Shown here one piece after another: positions 16,386-23,052 of a DNA stretch of 64,000 nt; the stretch's first letter is position 1; each line of letters begins with the position of its first letter. The stretch lies in contig NZ_LZTA01000099.1 of the NCBI RefSeq assembly GCF_001665875.1, forward strand, positions 1 through 64,000, written 5' to 3'. Position numbers and translations under genes: made by a program. The notes under the pieces were generated by a model, which was not told the DNA's origin, ran no database searches, and worked only from the letters and a program-made list of their open reading frames with translations. This stretch comes from Mycobacterium sp. 852002-40037_SCH5390672. Lineage in GTDB: Bacteria > Actinomycetota > Actinomycetes > Mycobacteriales > Mycobacteriaceae.

Positions 16386-16867
16386 ACGCCTACGACGTTT
16401 TGAAAGAACACCACATCGTGATCAAGGGCCTCGGCCGCAAGATCAGCGACGCACCGGTGAATTCCGAAGAGCGGCATGCCCTTTTCGACGACCTGCTGAT
16501 CGAGCTCGACATTCACTTCCGCATCGAGGACGACCTGTACTACCCGGCGCTCAAACAGGCCAGCAAGCTGATCGCGGTCGCCCACGCCGAGCACCGCCAG
16601 GTGGTTGATCAGCTTTCGGTGCTGCTCAAGACCCCGCAGAGCGCGCCCGGCTACGAGGACGAGTGGAATTCCTTCAAGACCGTCCTGGAGGCCCACGCCG
16701 ACGAAGAGGAACGCGACATGATCCCGGCTCCACCGGAGGCGAAGATCACCGACGCGGAGATCGAGGAGCTCGGCGTCAAGATGGCCGCCAAGATCGAGCA
16801 ATACCGCGGCTCGGCCATCCACCGTCTGCGGACCAAGGGCCGCGCGGCGTTGGTGCGCGCCCTGTAG
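16382..16867 (+). CDS. Hemerythrin HHE domain protein
   Basis: A 161-residue four-helix hemerythrin-like protein expected to bind a di-iron centre, with roles in O2, NO or peroxide handling or iron storage. Candidate ligands are His10/His11, His45 with Glu49 (IHFRIED), His68 or His71 (HAEH), and His105 with Glu109 (HADEEE). The C-terminal 50 residues form an additional helical tail. TTG 16382 overlaps the upstream stop by 4 nt and has a strong GGAGGAG site, so translation is coupled to the DUF2231-Rieske gene. The pair may form a membrane redox system, possibly stress related. Confidence 0.87.
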   Translation: MNAYDVLKEHHIVIKGLGRKISDAPVNSEERHALFDDLLIELDIHFRIEDDLYYPALKQASKLIAVAHAEHRQVVDQLSVLLKTPQSAPGYEDEWNSFKTVLEAHADEEERDMIPAPPEAKITDAEIEELGVKMAAKIEQYRGSAIHRLRTKGRAALVRAL

Positions 16868-16935
16868 CCTCTCGGAGCCGACAAGCGTCGCCGGCTTACC
16901 GGATTCGGTGAGCACCGAGAGTAGCCTCACGGCAC

Positions 16936-17706
16936 ATGGACCCGCAGCGTGTCGCGTCTCAGGGTGACATCACCGCGGAGATCGCCGGCATCGCAGCGCA
17001 ATACCAGGGCGCCGCGGGGAGAGTCGAATACGAGCAGCCGCGGCTCGACTATCCGCCGTACCGCAGCACGATCCTGCGCCATCCGAAGCAACCGCTGATC
17101 GTCGTCGATCCCGAGGGCGTCGAACGCTGGGCACCGTGCTTCGGCCACCAGGACGTCGACGCACTCGATGCCGACCTGACGGCCGGTCATCCGGGCGAGC
17201 CGATCGGGGAGCGCGTCGTGGTGACCGGACGCGTCCTCGACGAATCCGGCCGGCCGGTCGCGGGCCAGCTGGTCGAGATCTGGCAAGCCAACGCCGGCGG
17301 GCGCTACCGCCATCAGCGCGACCAGCATCAGGCGCCACTCGACCCGAACTTCACCGGTGCGGGCCGCTGTCTGACCGGCCCGGACGGAACCTATCGGTTC
17401 CTGACCATCAAGCCCGGCCCCTACCCGTGGCGCAACCACCACAACGCGTGGCGCCCGGCCCACATCCATTTCTCCCTCTTTGGAACAGCTTTCACCCAGC
17501 GCCTGGTCACCCAGATGTACTTTCCGGGTGACCCGATGTTCGAGCTGGACCCGATCTTCCAGTCGATCCTCGATCCCGCCGCACGACAACGGTTGATCGC
17601 CCGGTACGACCACGACCTCACCGAACCGGAGTACGCCACCGGGTACCGGTGGGACATCGTGTTGGCCGGTCGCGCACAGACACCGACAGAAGGCGAGCAT
17701 GGCTGA
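16936..17706 (+). CDS. pcaH: Protocatechuate 3,4-dioxygenase, beta subunit
   Basis: A 256-residue intradiol dioxygenase subunit. It cleaves protocatechuate between the two hydroxyls to 3-carboxy-cis,cis-muconate. All four ferric ligands are in place with the spacing of the Pseudomonas enzyme: Tyr124 (GGRYRHQRD), Tyr163 (GPYPW), His176 and His178 (PAHIHF). The N-terminal region with YRSTILRHPKQPL is typical of the beta chain. ATG 16936 is the natural start. Its stop overlaps the pcaG start by 8 nt. With pcaG and pcaB it forms a compact operon for the first two steps of ortho cleavage. Confidence 0.95.
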   Translation: MDPQRVASQGDITAEIAGIAAQYQGAAGRVEYEQPRLDYPPYRSTILRHPKQPLIVVDPEGVERWAPCFGHQDVDALDADLTAGHPGEPIGERVVVTGRVLDESGRPVAGQLVEIWQANAGGRYRHQRDQHQAPLDPNFTGAGRCLTGPDGTYRFLTIKPGPYPWRNHHNAWRPAHIHFSLFGTAFTQRLVTQMYFPGDPMFELDPIFQSILDPAARQRLIARYDHDLTEPEYATGYRWDIVLAGRAQTPTEGEHG

Positions 17707-18262
17707 ATCATCTTGCACGCCAGGGCAAACGGTCGGTCCCTTCCTCGACCTGGGATTGCCGTATCCCGGTGGCAACCAGGTGGTCGGCGACGGCCACCCG
17801 CAGGCCATCCGGCTGCACGGCAGGGTGTACGACGGTGCCGGAGCAGCGGTCCCGGACGCACTGGTGGAACTCTGGCAACCCGACGGCGCGGGACGTGTTC
17901 CGCGGCAAGCCGGTTCGCTGCGCCGCGACCATACGGTGTTCACCGGGTGGGGGCGCTGCGCGACCGACGCCGAGGGAAGCTACACCTTCACCACGCTGGC
18001 GCCCGGAACGGCGGACGCCGGGCGATCGCCGTTTTTCGCGCTCACCGTGTTCGCGCGGGGACTGTTGAACCGGCTGTTCACCCGCGCCTATCTGCCCGGC
18101 GCCAACCCGCACGCCGATCCGCTGTTGGCGACGGTCACAGCCGAGCGCCGTAACACATTGCTCTGCGTCGCCGAAAACGGCGGCGCAGCTTACCGTTTCG
18201 ACATCCACCTGCAGGGCCCGGCCGAGACCGTGTTCCTGGCCTTCCGGGAAGACGCGCGATGA
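17699..18262 (+). CDS. pcaG: Protocatechuate 3,4-dioxygenase, alpha subunit
   Basis: A 187-residue partner of PcaH. It has the same jelly-roll fold (GQTVGPFLDLGLPYPGG, then DALVELWQPDGAG) but lacks the iron ligands, as expected for the alpha chain, which shapes the substrate pocket. ATG 17699 lies inside the end of pcaH, and its stop overlaps pcaB by ATGA. The protein should assemble with PcaH in a 1:1 ratio. Confidence 0.94.
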   Translation: MAESSCTPGQTVGPFLDLGLPYPGGNQVVGDGHPQAIRLHGRVYDGAGAAVPDALVELWQPDGAGRVPRQAGSLRRDHTVFTGWGRCATDAEGSYTFTTLAPGTADAGRSPFFALTVFARGLLNRLFTRAYLPGANPHADPLLATVTAERRNTLLCVAENGGAAYRFDIHLQGPAETVFLAFREDAR

Positions 18263-19485
18263 CCAACCTGTTGTGGCCCGGAGACCACCGCGCCGGCGCG
18301 CACATGAGCGATGAGGCGCTGCTGGGATCGATGGTCGCGATGGAATCCGCGTGGCTGAGCGCACTGGCGGCCGCCGGCCTGGCTCCGCCCGCATGCGCCG
18401 CGGTGGACCTGTCGAATCTGGTCATACGCAACGACTGTGAGACACTCGCGGTCGCCGCCGAGGGCGGCGGCAACCCGGTCATTGCGCTCGTGGAGCTGCT
18501 GCGGCGGCGGTCCGAACCGGCCGTCGCGCCCTGGATTCACCGCGGACTCACCAGCCAGGACGTCCTGGACACCGGACTGATGCTGGCCCTGCGCGCGGTC
18601 GCCGATGAGCTGACAATTCAGCTGAGACAGCAGATTTCCACGCTGTCCGAACTCGCAACCCGGCATCGGGCCACGCCCATGGTGGCCCGCACCCTTACCC
18701 AGCACGCCGCGCCCACCACCTTCGGCGGCAAAGCCGCCGGCTGGCTGACCGGGATCGTCGACGCGTTCGAGCGCGTTGGCGCGCTGACCACACCGATCCA
18801 AATCGGCGGCGCCGCCGGCACATTGGCCGCAACGACGGAGCTGGCCGCATTGCTCACCGGCACGACCGACCCGGCCGGTGTCTCACGTCAACTGATCCAA
18901 AGCACCGCAACCACTTTGGGCTTGCAAGACCGGTCCGCGTGGCACACCGCCCGAGCACCCGTCACGGCGGCCGGCGACGCCTTCGTCGGCTGCACCGACT
19001 GTTGGGGCCGCATCGCCTCCGACGTCGTCACCCTGGTCCGCCCGGAGATCGCCGAACTCAGCGAGCCGGCAGCCACCGACCGCGGGGGCTCGTCGTCGAT
19101 GCCGCACAAGCGAAACCCGATACTGTCCATCCTGATCCGCCGCGCCGCCATTGCGGCACCGCCATTGGCCGCGACGCTGCACACCGCGGCCGCGCTGGCC
19201 AACGACGAGCGGCCCGACGGGGGATGGCATGCCGAGTGGGACACCCTGCGCACGCTGGGCCGGCGCACCGTCGTCGCGGGATCCCATAGCGGCGAGCTGC
19301 TCGCCGGGTTGACCGTACACTCACAGCGAATGGCCGAAAACCTCAAAGCCGCAGACGTTTCGGGTGAACAGCGGGCAATCGCCGACCTGGTGGGCAAAGA
19401 GCCGACCTCTACCTATTTCGGCGCCACCGACCGGTTGATCGACGAGAGCCTGAGCCGCGCGGCACAGGTGGTTGCTCAGCGCTGA
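18259..19485 (+). CDS. pcaB: 3-carboxy-cis,cis-muconate cycloisomerase
   Basis: A 408-residue member of the fumarase/aspartase superfamily. It lactonises 3-carboxy-cis,cis-muconate to 4-carboxymuconolactone, the step after PcaHG. The superfamily signature GSSSMPHKRNP is near residues 274-284, and the early TSQDVLDTGL and HAAPTTFGGKAAGW motifs are typical of PcaB. It is somewhat shorter than the roughly 450-residue homologues. ATG 18259 overlaps the pcaG stop by 4 nt. Genes for the decarboxylase/hydrolase (pcaC, pcaD or pcaL) and thiolase steps are not in the window. It converges with the EthR-like gene, overlapping by 10 bases. Confidence 0.93.
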   Translation: MTNLLWPGDHRAGAHMSDEALLGSMVAMESAWLSALAAAGLAPPACAAVDLSNLVIRNDCETLAVAAEGGGNPVIALVELLRRRSEPAVAPWIHRGLTSQDVLDTGLMLALRAVADELTIQLRQQISTLSELATRHRATPMVARTLTQHAAPTTFGGKAAGWLTGIVDAFERVGALTTPIQIGGAAGTLAATTELAALLTGTTDPAGVSRQLIQSTATTLGLQDRSAWHTARAPVTAAGDAFVGCTDCWGRIASDVVTLVRPEIAELSEPAATDRGGSSSMPHKRNPILSILIRRAAIAAPPLAATLHTAAALANDERPDGGWHAEWDTLRTLGRRTVVAGSHSGELLAGLTVHSQRMAENLKAADVSGEQRAIADLVGKEPTSTYFGATDRLIDESLSRAAQVVAQR

Positions 19486-20123
19486 TAAATGCTGGCCAGC
19501 CAGATGTGCAGCAGCGTGTCGATCACCCGATCTTCGGGGATCGCCTGATCCTCGGCGGTGAACGCCGCGGCCATCATCCGCTCGCTCAACATGTTCAGCG
19601 CCACGGACAGCTCCGCGGCCGGGATGGTGTCGGGAGCGGCGCCGCGGCCGCGCTCGGCCCTGATCGCGATGGTGGTGTAGGCGATCCACTTGCTCATGAG
19701 TGCGGACCACAGCTGCCGCACCTCGGGGTTGGTGGCTTTGGCCGCCGCACCGGCGACGGCCACCGCCCGGTGCGAGGCGGACACCTCGAAGAACGATTCG
19801 ATGCGTGCCCGCCAGATCGCCTCGGGGTCACCGGACGACACCACGTCGAGCGCCCCCAGCGCCGCCTGTGCCTTGCTGTTCATCTGGTCGAGCAGCGACA
19901 ACAGCACCGCGTTCTTCGACCGGAAATAGAAGTAGAAGGTGGGCCGCGATATGCCGGCGCCTTTTGCTAGGTCGTCGACGGAAAAGTCGGCCAGCGGCCT
20001 TTCCTGCAACAGCCGCTCGGCGGTGGCAAGTATCGCCTGTTCGCGGTCGTCACCGGAGTAGTGCGACGCGCGGCGGCCCCGCGAGGCCTGCAGATACTTT
20101 GTTTGTGTCGGGATGTCGGACAC
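19476..20123 (-). CDS. TetR family regulator, EthR-like paralogue
   Basis: A 215-residue TetR repressor. It resembles M. tuberculosis EthR closely through the N-terminal half: both share SGDDRE-AILATAE and DDLAKGAGISRPTFYFYF. The similarity continues in the ligand domain (WIAYTT-AI-AERGRGAAPDT-PA). EthR normally lies divergent to the monooxygenase gene ethA and controls activation of ethionamide. Here no Baeyer-Villiger monooxygenase is adjacent, so this is probably a paralogue with another target. A perfect inverted repeat at 20154-20169, 31 bases upstream of the start, is a likely autoregulatory operator. Confidence 0.9.
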   Translation of the reverse strand: MSDIPTQTKYLQASRGRRASHYSGDDREQAILATAERLLQERPLADFSVDDLAKGAGISRPTFYFYFRSKNAVLLSLLDQMNSKAQAALGALDVVSSGDPEAIWRARIESFFEVSASHRAVAVAGAAAKATNPEVRQLWSALMSKWIAYTTIAIRAERGRGAAPDTIPAAELSVALNMLSERMMAAAFTAEDQAIPEDRVIDTLLHIWLASIYQR

Positions 20124-20153
20124 GCCCGTTACTGTTGGGCACTCCGATATACG

Positions 20154-20169
20154 TCAACAAAACTGTTGA
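20154..20169. promoter_or_regulatory. Inverted repeat, probable operator of the EthR-like regulator
   Basis: TCAACA-AAAC-TGTTGA is a perfect 6-bp inverted repeat with a 4-nt spacer. It sits just upstream of the EthR-like gene. A further CTGTTG half-site lies near 20132-20137. EthR itself binds an array of GTTGA/TCGAC-type sites, so these half-sites fit. Binding is inferred, not shown. Confidence 0.6.
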
Positions 20170-20220
20170 TGAAAACCAGCAATAATGTCGATTAAAAGCG
20201 GCGATTTGCTGGACGACTTC

Positions 20221-20484
20221 TCAGTCGGCCACCGCGATCTCGATGGACAGGCACTCACTCAGCGCGTGTGCGGCCGGCCAGTCGCCGCCACACACGGCGC
20301 GCTCGAGTTCGTCGACCAACGGGCTGTTGGCACCCAGGTCGGCCAGCCACGCCGCTACCGTCGCCGTGATCTGGTGCGCGGGTACGCGAGCGATGTGTCC
20401 TTTGTGGAGGCGATCGGTCAGCTGATAGATCGTGGCGGTGGGCCTGCGCTGCGGCCAATGAACCGTCCATTTCGGTGAATTCAT
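20221..20484 (-). CDS. Conserved small hypothetical protein
   Basis: An 87-residue protein I cannot assign. It begins MNSPKWTVHW and contains a probable helical domain with TIYQLTDRLHKGHIARVPAHQI. A GGGGAGGG ribosome-binding site precedes ATG 20484. The 190-base gap upstream (20485-20674) contains a TACTAT promoter-like element and a GTAC-GTCT-GTAC repeat (20553-20564) on its way to this start, and no gene that I can support. It may form a transcription unit of its own, together with or separate from the EthR-like gene downstream. Confidence 0.6.
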   Translation of the reverse strand: MNSPKWTVHWPQRRPTATIYQLTDRLHKGHIARVPAHQITATVAAWLADLGANSPLVDELERAVCGGDWPAAHALSECLSIEIAVAD

Positions 20485-20674
20485 CGTGCCCTCCCCGCGA
20501 GCCTCAACGACTCATCCGACCCCGGCGGCGCGTTCAGCTCTAGGGCACAATAGTACGTCTGTACCAATGCGTTGGCTGGTATTTTCGCCGTGAGAATTCC
20601 CGTTTTTTTGAACTTTGTGGTCATCGGATCGCCTACCTGGTGCTACGGAAGAAAAACGGAAGAAAACAGGCCGA

Positions 20675-20905
20675 TCAGTGCCGTGCCAGCGTGGCGCGGC
20701 CCCGGGCCATGATGCGTTCCAGGACGTTGTGGGACAGGTCGCCGTCGTTGGCCACCCGGGCGAGACCGCGCCGCCGCAGGAACATGTCGAGCCGTCGATC
20801 CGGTGACCAATCGGCATAGATGGACCCGAGGTAATGCGACTCCAGGAAATCCGACGCCAATGCATCGAGGTCGGACTCCGTCAACAACGGTGAGGTAGCA
20901 CCCAT
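20675..20905 (-). CDS. Small conserved hypothetical protein
   Basis: A 76-residue, probably helical protein of unknown function. It begins MGATSPLLTESDLDALASDFL and is rich in Leu, Asp and Arg. ATG 20905 is used, with a GGGAGA element upstream; an in-frame start 30 bases earlier is possible. The region before it has a 7-bp inverted repeat at 20949-20970. No domain is recognised. The charged pattern (WSPDRRLDMFLRRRGLARVA) would fit a small protein-binding or regulatory factor, but that is a guess. Confidence 0.55.
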   Translation of the reverse strand: MGATSPLLTESDLDALASDFLESHYLGSIYADWSPDRRLDMFLRRRGLARVANDGDLSHNVLERIMARGRATLARH

Positions 20906-20948
20906 AGCCGGCAATCTCCCTTGTTCTCCCCGCAACTGCCGCAGCCAA

Positions 20949-20970
20949 AGTTACGTCAGGGGGCGTAACT
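20949..20970. promoter_or_regulatory. Inverted repeat AGTTACG-N8-CGTAACT
   Basis: Seven-base perfect arms (20949-20955 and 20964-20970) are separated by the G-rich spacer TCAGGGGG. The element is 44 bases upstream of the ATG of the 76-residue gene, a usual operator distance. No regulator is assigned. Confidence 0.4.
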
Positions 20971-21224
20971 AAACCGTCACGCAGAGGTTGCGGAACGGGC
21001 CCAAAGTCTCCCAGGGGTGCAAAGACGAAGGTCAGAGGCCTACGGCGGTGCTCTGGCGGTGCCCGGTGCCAAGGTCGCTGAGCACGCCGCGCACCACGTT
21101 GGCCGCGTCCGGCCGGCCCTGGGCGCCGTCCTGGCATCAGATCTCCTGTCGCGCAGGGCTTTCCAGCTTCCAGGACCGCGTACGTCAAGTTCGTTGGCGG
21201 CCATGGGTTCTCCGACCTTCCGCT

Positions 21225-21252
21225 AGTTTTCACAATCGGGATTGTGTAAACT
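21225..21252. promoter_or_regulatory. 28-bp near-perfect palindrome before the fdxA pseudogene/regulator unit
   Basis: The arms are AGTTT-T-CACAAT (21225-21236) and ATTGTG-T-AAACT (21241-21252) around the spacer CGGG. Eleven of twelve base pairs match, the exception being T21230/T21247. It ends 7 bases before the GTG start at 21260. Its position suggests an operator bound by the downstream cysteine-containing winged-helix regulator, which would thereby regulate its own unit. In a 65-70 % GC genome an AT-rich palindrome of this size is unlikely by chance. Confidence 0.65.
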
Positions 21253-21259
21253 CTAGGGC

Positions 21260-21507
21260 GTGAGCTGCGCGATCGGGAAGCCATGCGTCGATGTGATGGA
21301 CCGCGCTTGCGTCGAGGAATACCCCGTGCATTGCATTTACGAAGGCGGCCGGGCGCTCTACATTCATCCCGACGAATGCGCCGATTGCGGCGCGGGTGAA
21401 CCGGTTCGTCCGGTGGAAGCGATTTACTACGACGGTGATTCCCGCTCGGTATCGACACGCCGCTGGTGGCGGGCCAGCCCGGTGCCACCCATTCGGCCGG
21501 GGCGTGA
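21260..21507 (+). pseudogene. fdxA: Decayed 7Fe ferredoxin gene (fdxA-like)
   Basis: The frame from GTG 21260 encodes a clear FdxA N-terminus (IGKPCVDVMDRACVEE, IYEGGRALYIHPDECADCGAG). Three of the expected cluster cysteines are lost: the third of the first motif is Tyr (EEYPVHC), and two of the second motif are Gly and Arg (GAGEPVRPVE). After EAIYYDGD the frame is lost. The characteristic C-terminal end of FdxA continues in another frame at 21439-21507 (PLGIDTPLVAGQPG, then TGA 21505-21507). Compared with M. tuberculosis Rv2007c, about 35-40 codons of the middle are missing. The gene is therefore truncated by deletion plus frameshift and should not bind the normal clusters. Confidence 0.8.
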
Positions 21508-21531
21508 AGGACAACGAGCGGGAGGCACCCA

Positions 21532-22230
21532 GTGAAATCCCAGCAGTTCCCGAAGTCCCGGGACTCCTCGAACGGGGAATCGGCCGGCCGGCGGCGCGCC
21601 GTGATGCGGCTGCTGCGGGCCTCGCCCGATCCAATGAGCATCGCCGGAATCGCCGACGTGCTGCGCGTGCACCCCAACACCGTCCGCTTCCACCTCGACA
21701 GCCTGGTCGCTGACGGTCAGGTGGAGCACGTCGAGCTGGATCGCAGAGGGCCCGGGCGGCCACCGCTGATGTTTCGCGCGGTCCGGCAGATGGATCGCGG
21801 CGGAACCCGGCACTATCGGCTGTTGGCCGAGATCCTGGTCACGGCCTTCGCCACCGAGCCCGATCCCGGGCCCAAGGCCCTGGCCGCGGGCCGCGCCTGG
21901 GGACAGAAGATGGATGCCGAACTTCACCCGCTTCCCGACGGCGCCGGCAGCGCCGAAGAGGCCATCGCCCACCTGATCGATGTGCTCGACGAACTCGGCT
22001 TCGCCCCCGAGCGTCGGGTGAGCAAAGGACAGCAGCAGGTCGGGTTGCGGCACTGCCCCTTTCTGGAATTGGCCGAAAACCGCTCCAGCGTGGTCTGCCC
22101 GGTGCATCTGGGTCTCATGCAGGGCGCCGTCCAGACTTGGGGAGCGCCCGTCTCGGTGGACCGGCTCGACCCGTTCGTCGAGCCGGATCTGTGTGTGGCT
22201 CACCTGACCCTGCAAGGGGCGGCCACATGA
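21532..22230 (+). CDS. Winged-helix transcriptional regulator with conserved cysteines (COG2345-like)
   Basis: A 232-residue regulator. It has an N-terminal ArsR/MarR-like winged helix (about 20-85; MSIAGIADVLRVHPNTVRFHLDSL) and a C-terminal domain with Cys175 (RHCPF), Cys189 (VVCPVH) and Cys221 (DLCVAH). This pattern is seen in the COG2345 group, which includes iron-sulfur-sensing SufR proteins, so an Fe-S or metal cofactor is plausible. GTG 21532 has a GGGAGG site. It lies downstream of the fdxA pseudogene and the 28-bp palindrome, which may be its operator. Its stop overlaps the next gene by ATGA. Confidence 0.82.
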   Translation: MKSQQFPKSRDSSNGESAGRRRAVMRLLRASPDPMSIAGIADVLRVHPNTVRFHLDSLVADGQVEHVELDRRGPGRPPLMFRAVRQMDRGGTRHYRLLAEILVTAFATEPDPGPKALAAGRAWGQKMDAELHPLPDGAGSAEEAIAHLIDVLDELGFAPERRVSKGQQQVGLRHCPFLELAENRSSVVCPVHLGLMQGAVQTWGAPVSVDRLDPFVEPDLCVAHLTLQGAAT

Positions 22231-22652
22231 GCACCGGCACAGCGGTCGCCGTCGCGTTGACCTACATCTGGCTCGGCATGGTGGCGGCGATCTCGTTCCT
22301 GGAAGCTCCACTGAAATTCCGGGCGCCCAACGTGACGTTGCAGATCGGGCTCGGCATCGGGCGGTTGGTCTTCCGCGCGCTCAACACCGTCGAGGTGGCA
22401 TTCGCCCTGGTCATCGGGGCCATCGTGGTGGCCGGTCCGGCGCGGGCGGGCGTCAGGGTGGCGATCGCCGTCGCCGTGGCCGCATTGGCCATCCAGCTGG
22501 TCGCGGTGCGTCCGGCATTGACCCGTCGCGCGGACAAGGTGCTCGCCGGATCGGACGGACCGCGCTCGCGGGCCCACTACGCCTACGTCGCACTGGAGGC
22601 GGTCAAGGTGGTCGCCCTCGTCGTGGCGGGGATACTGCTACTGAGCGGCTAA
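22227..22652 (+). CDS. Small four-helix membrane protein
   Basis: A 141-residue integral membrane protein with about four hydrophobic segments (near 5-22, 50-68, 74-96, 118-139). It begins with ALTYIWLGMVAAISFLEAPLKF, a pattern seen in uncharacterised actinobacterial membrane proteins. ATG 22227 overlaps the regulator stop by 4 nt, so the two are translationally coupled. A cupin gene follows 49 bases later. The function is unknown; it may be controlled by, or signal to, the coupled regulator. Confidence 0.75.
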   Translation: MSTGTAVAVALTYIWLGMVAAISFLEAPLKFRAPNVTLQIGLGIGRLVFRALNTVEVAFALVIGAIVVAGPARAGVRVAIAVAVAALAIQLVAVRPALTRRADKVLAGSDGPRSRAHYAYVALEAVKVVALVVAGILLLSG

Positions 22653-22701
22653 CAGCAATCTCGAGGCCCGATGCGGGCCGTGCAACTTCGAAGGACCCGA
22701 T

Positions 22702-23046
22702 ATGGATTCCATCTCGCTGACCGAGCTCGCGTCCGAAAAGATCGCCGAGGCCAAGCAATCGCACAGCGGACGGGCCGCCCACACCATCCACGGCGGTCAC
22801 ACCCACGAGCTTCGGCAGACGGTGCTGGCCCTGCTGGCCGGTCACGACCTCGCCGAACACGACAGCCCCGGCGAGGCGACACTGCAGGTGCTGCAGGGTC
22901 ACGTGCGGCTGACGGCGGGCAGCGACGCCTGGGATGGCAGGGCGGGTGAATACGTCGCGATTCCCCCCGAACGACACGCCCTGCACGCGGTCGAGGATTC
23001 GGTGATCCTGCTGACCGTGCTGAAGACCATTCCGTCGGCGCACTAG
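22702..23046 (+). CDS. Cupin-domain protein
   Basis: A 114-residue single-domain cupin. The first cupin motif appears as GHDLAEHDSPGEATLQVLQG and the second includes PPERHALHAVED. The histidines and Glu could bind a metal, although the HxH of classical motif 1 is reduced. An additional His-rich stretch (HTIHGGHTHELRQ) is present near residue 27. ATG 22702 has a GAAGGA site. It follows the regulator/membrane pair and precedes a nitronate-monooxygenase-like gene by 6 bases. It may be an enzyme or a small-molecule sensor. Confidence 0.8.
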   Translation: MDSISLTELASEKIAEAKQSHSGRAAHTIHGGHTHELRQTVLALLAGHDLAEHDSPGEATLQVLQGHVRLTAGSDAWDGRAGEYVAIPPERHALHAVEDSVILLTVLKTIPSAH

Positions 23047-23052
23047 CCACCG

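Larger units (their letters stand above)
20906..21259. other. 354-base intergenic region with two palindromes
   Basis: Between the divergent 76-residue gene (minus) and the fdxA pseudogene (plus) I see no credible intact gene. A minus-strand reading from ATG near 21213 gives a short, arginine-rich peptide with no recognisable domain. The supported content is two inverted repeats (20949-20970 and 21225-21252), consistent with regulation at each end. Confidence 0.5.

Noticed and set aside
20643-21680. A 345-codon minus-strand frame spanning the intergenic region and the fdxA remnant
   Set aside because: It overlaps two better-supported genes, has biased Arg/Pro content and no domain.
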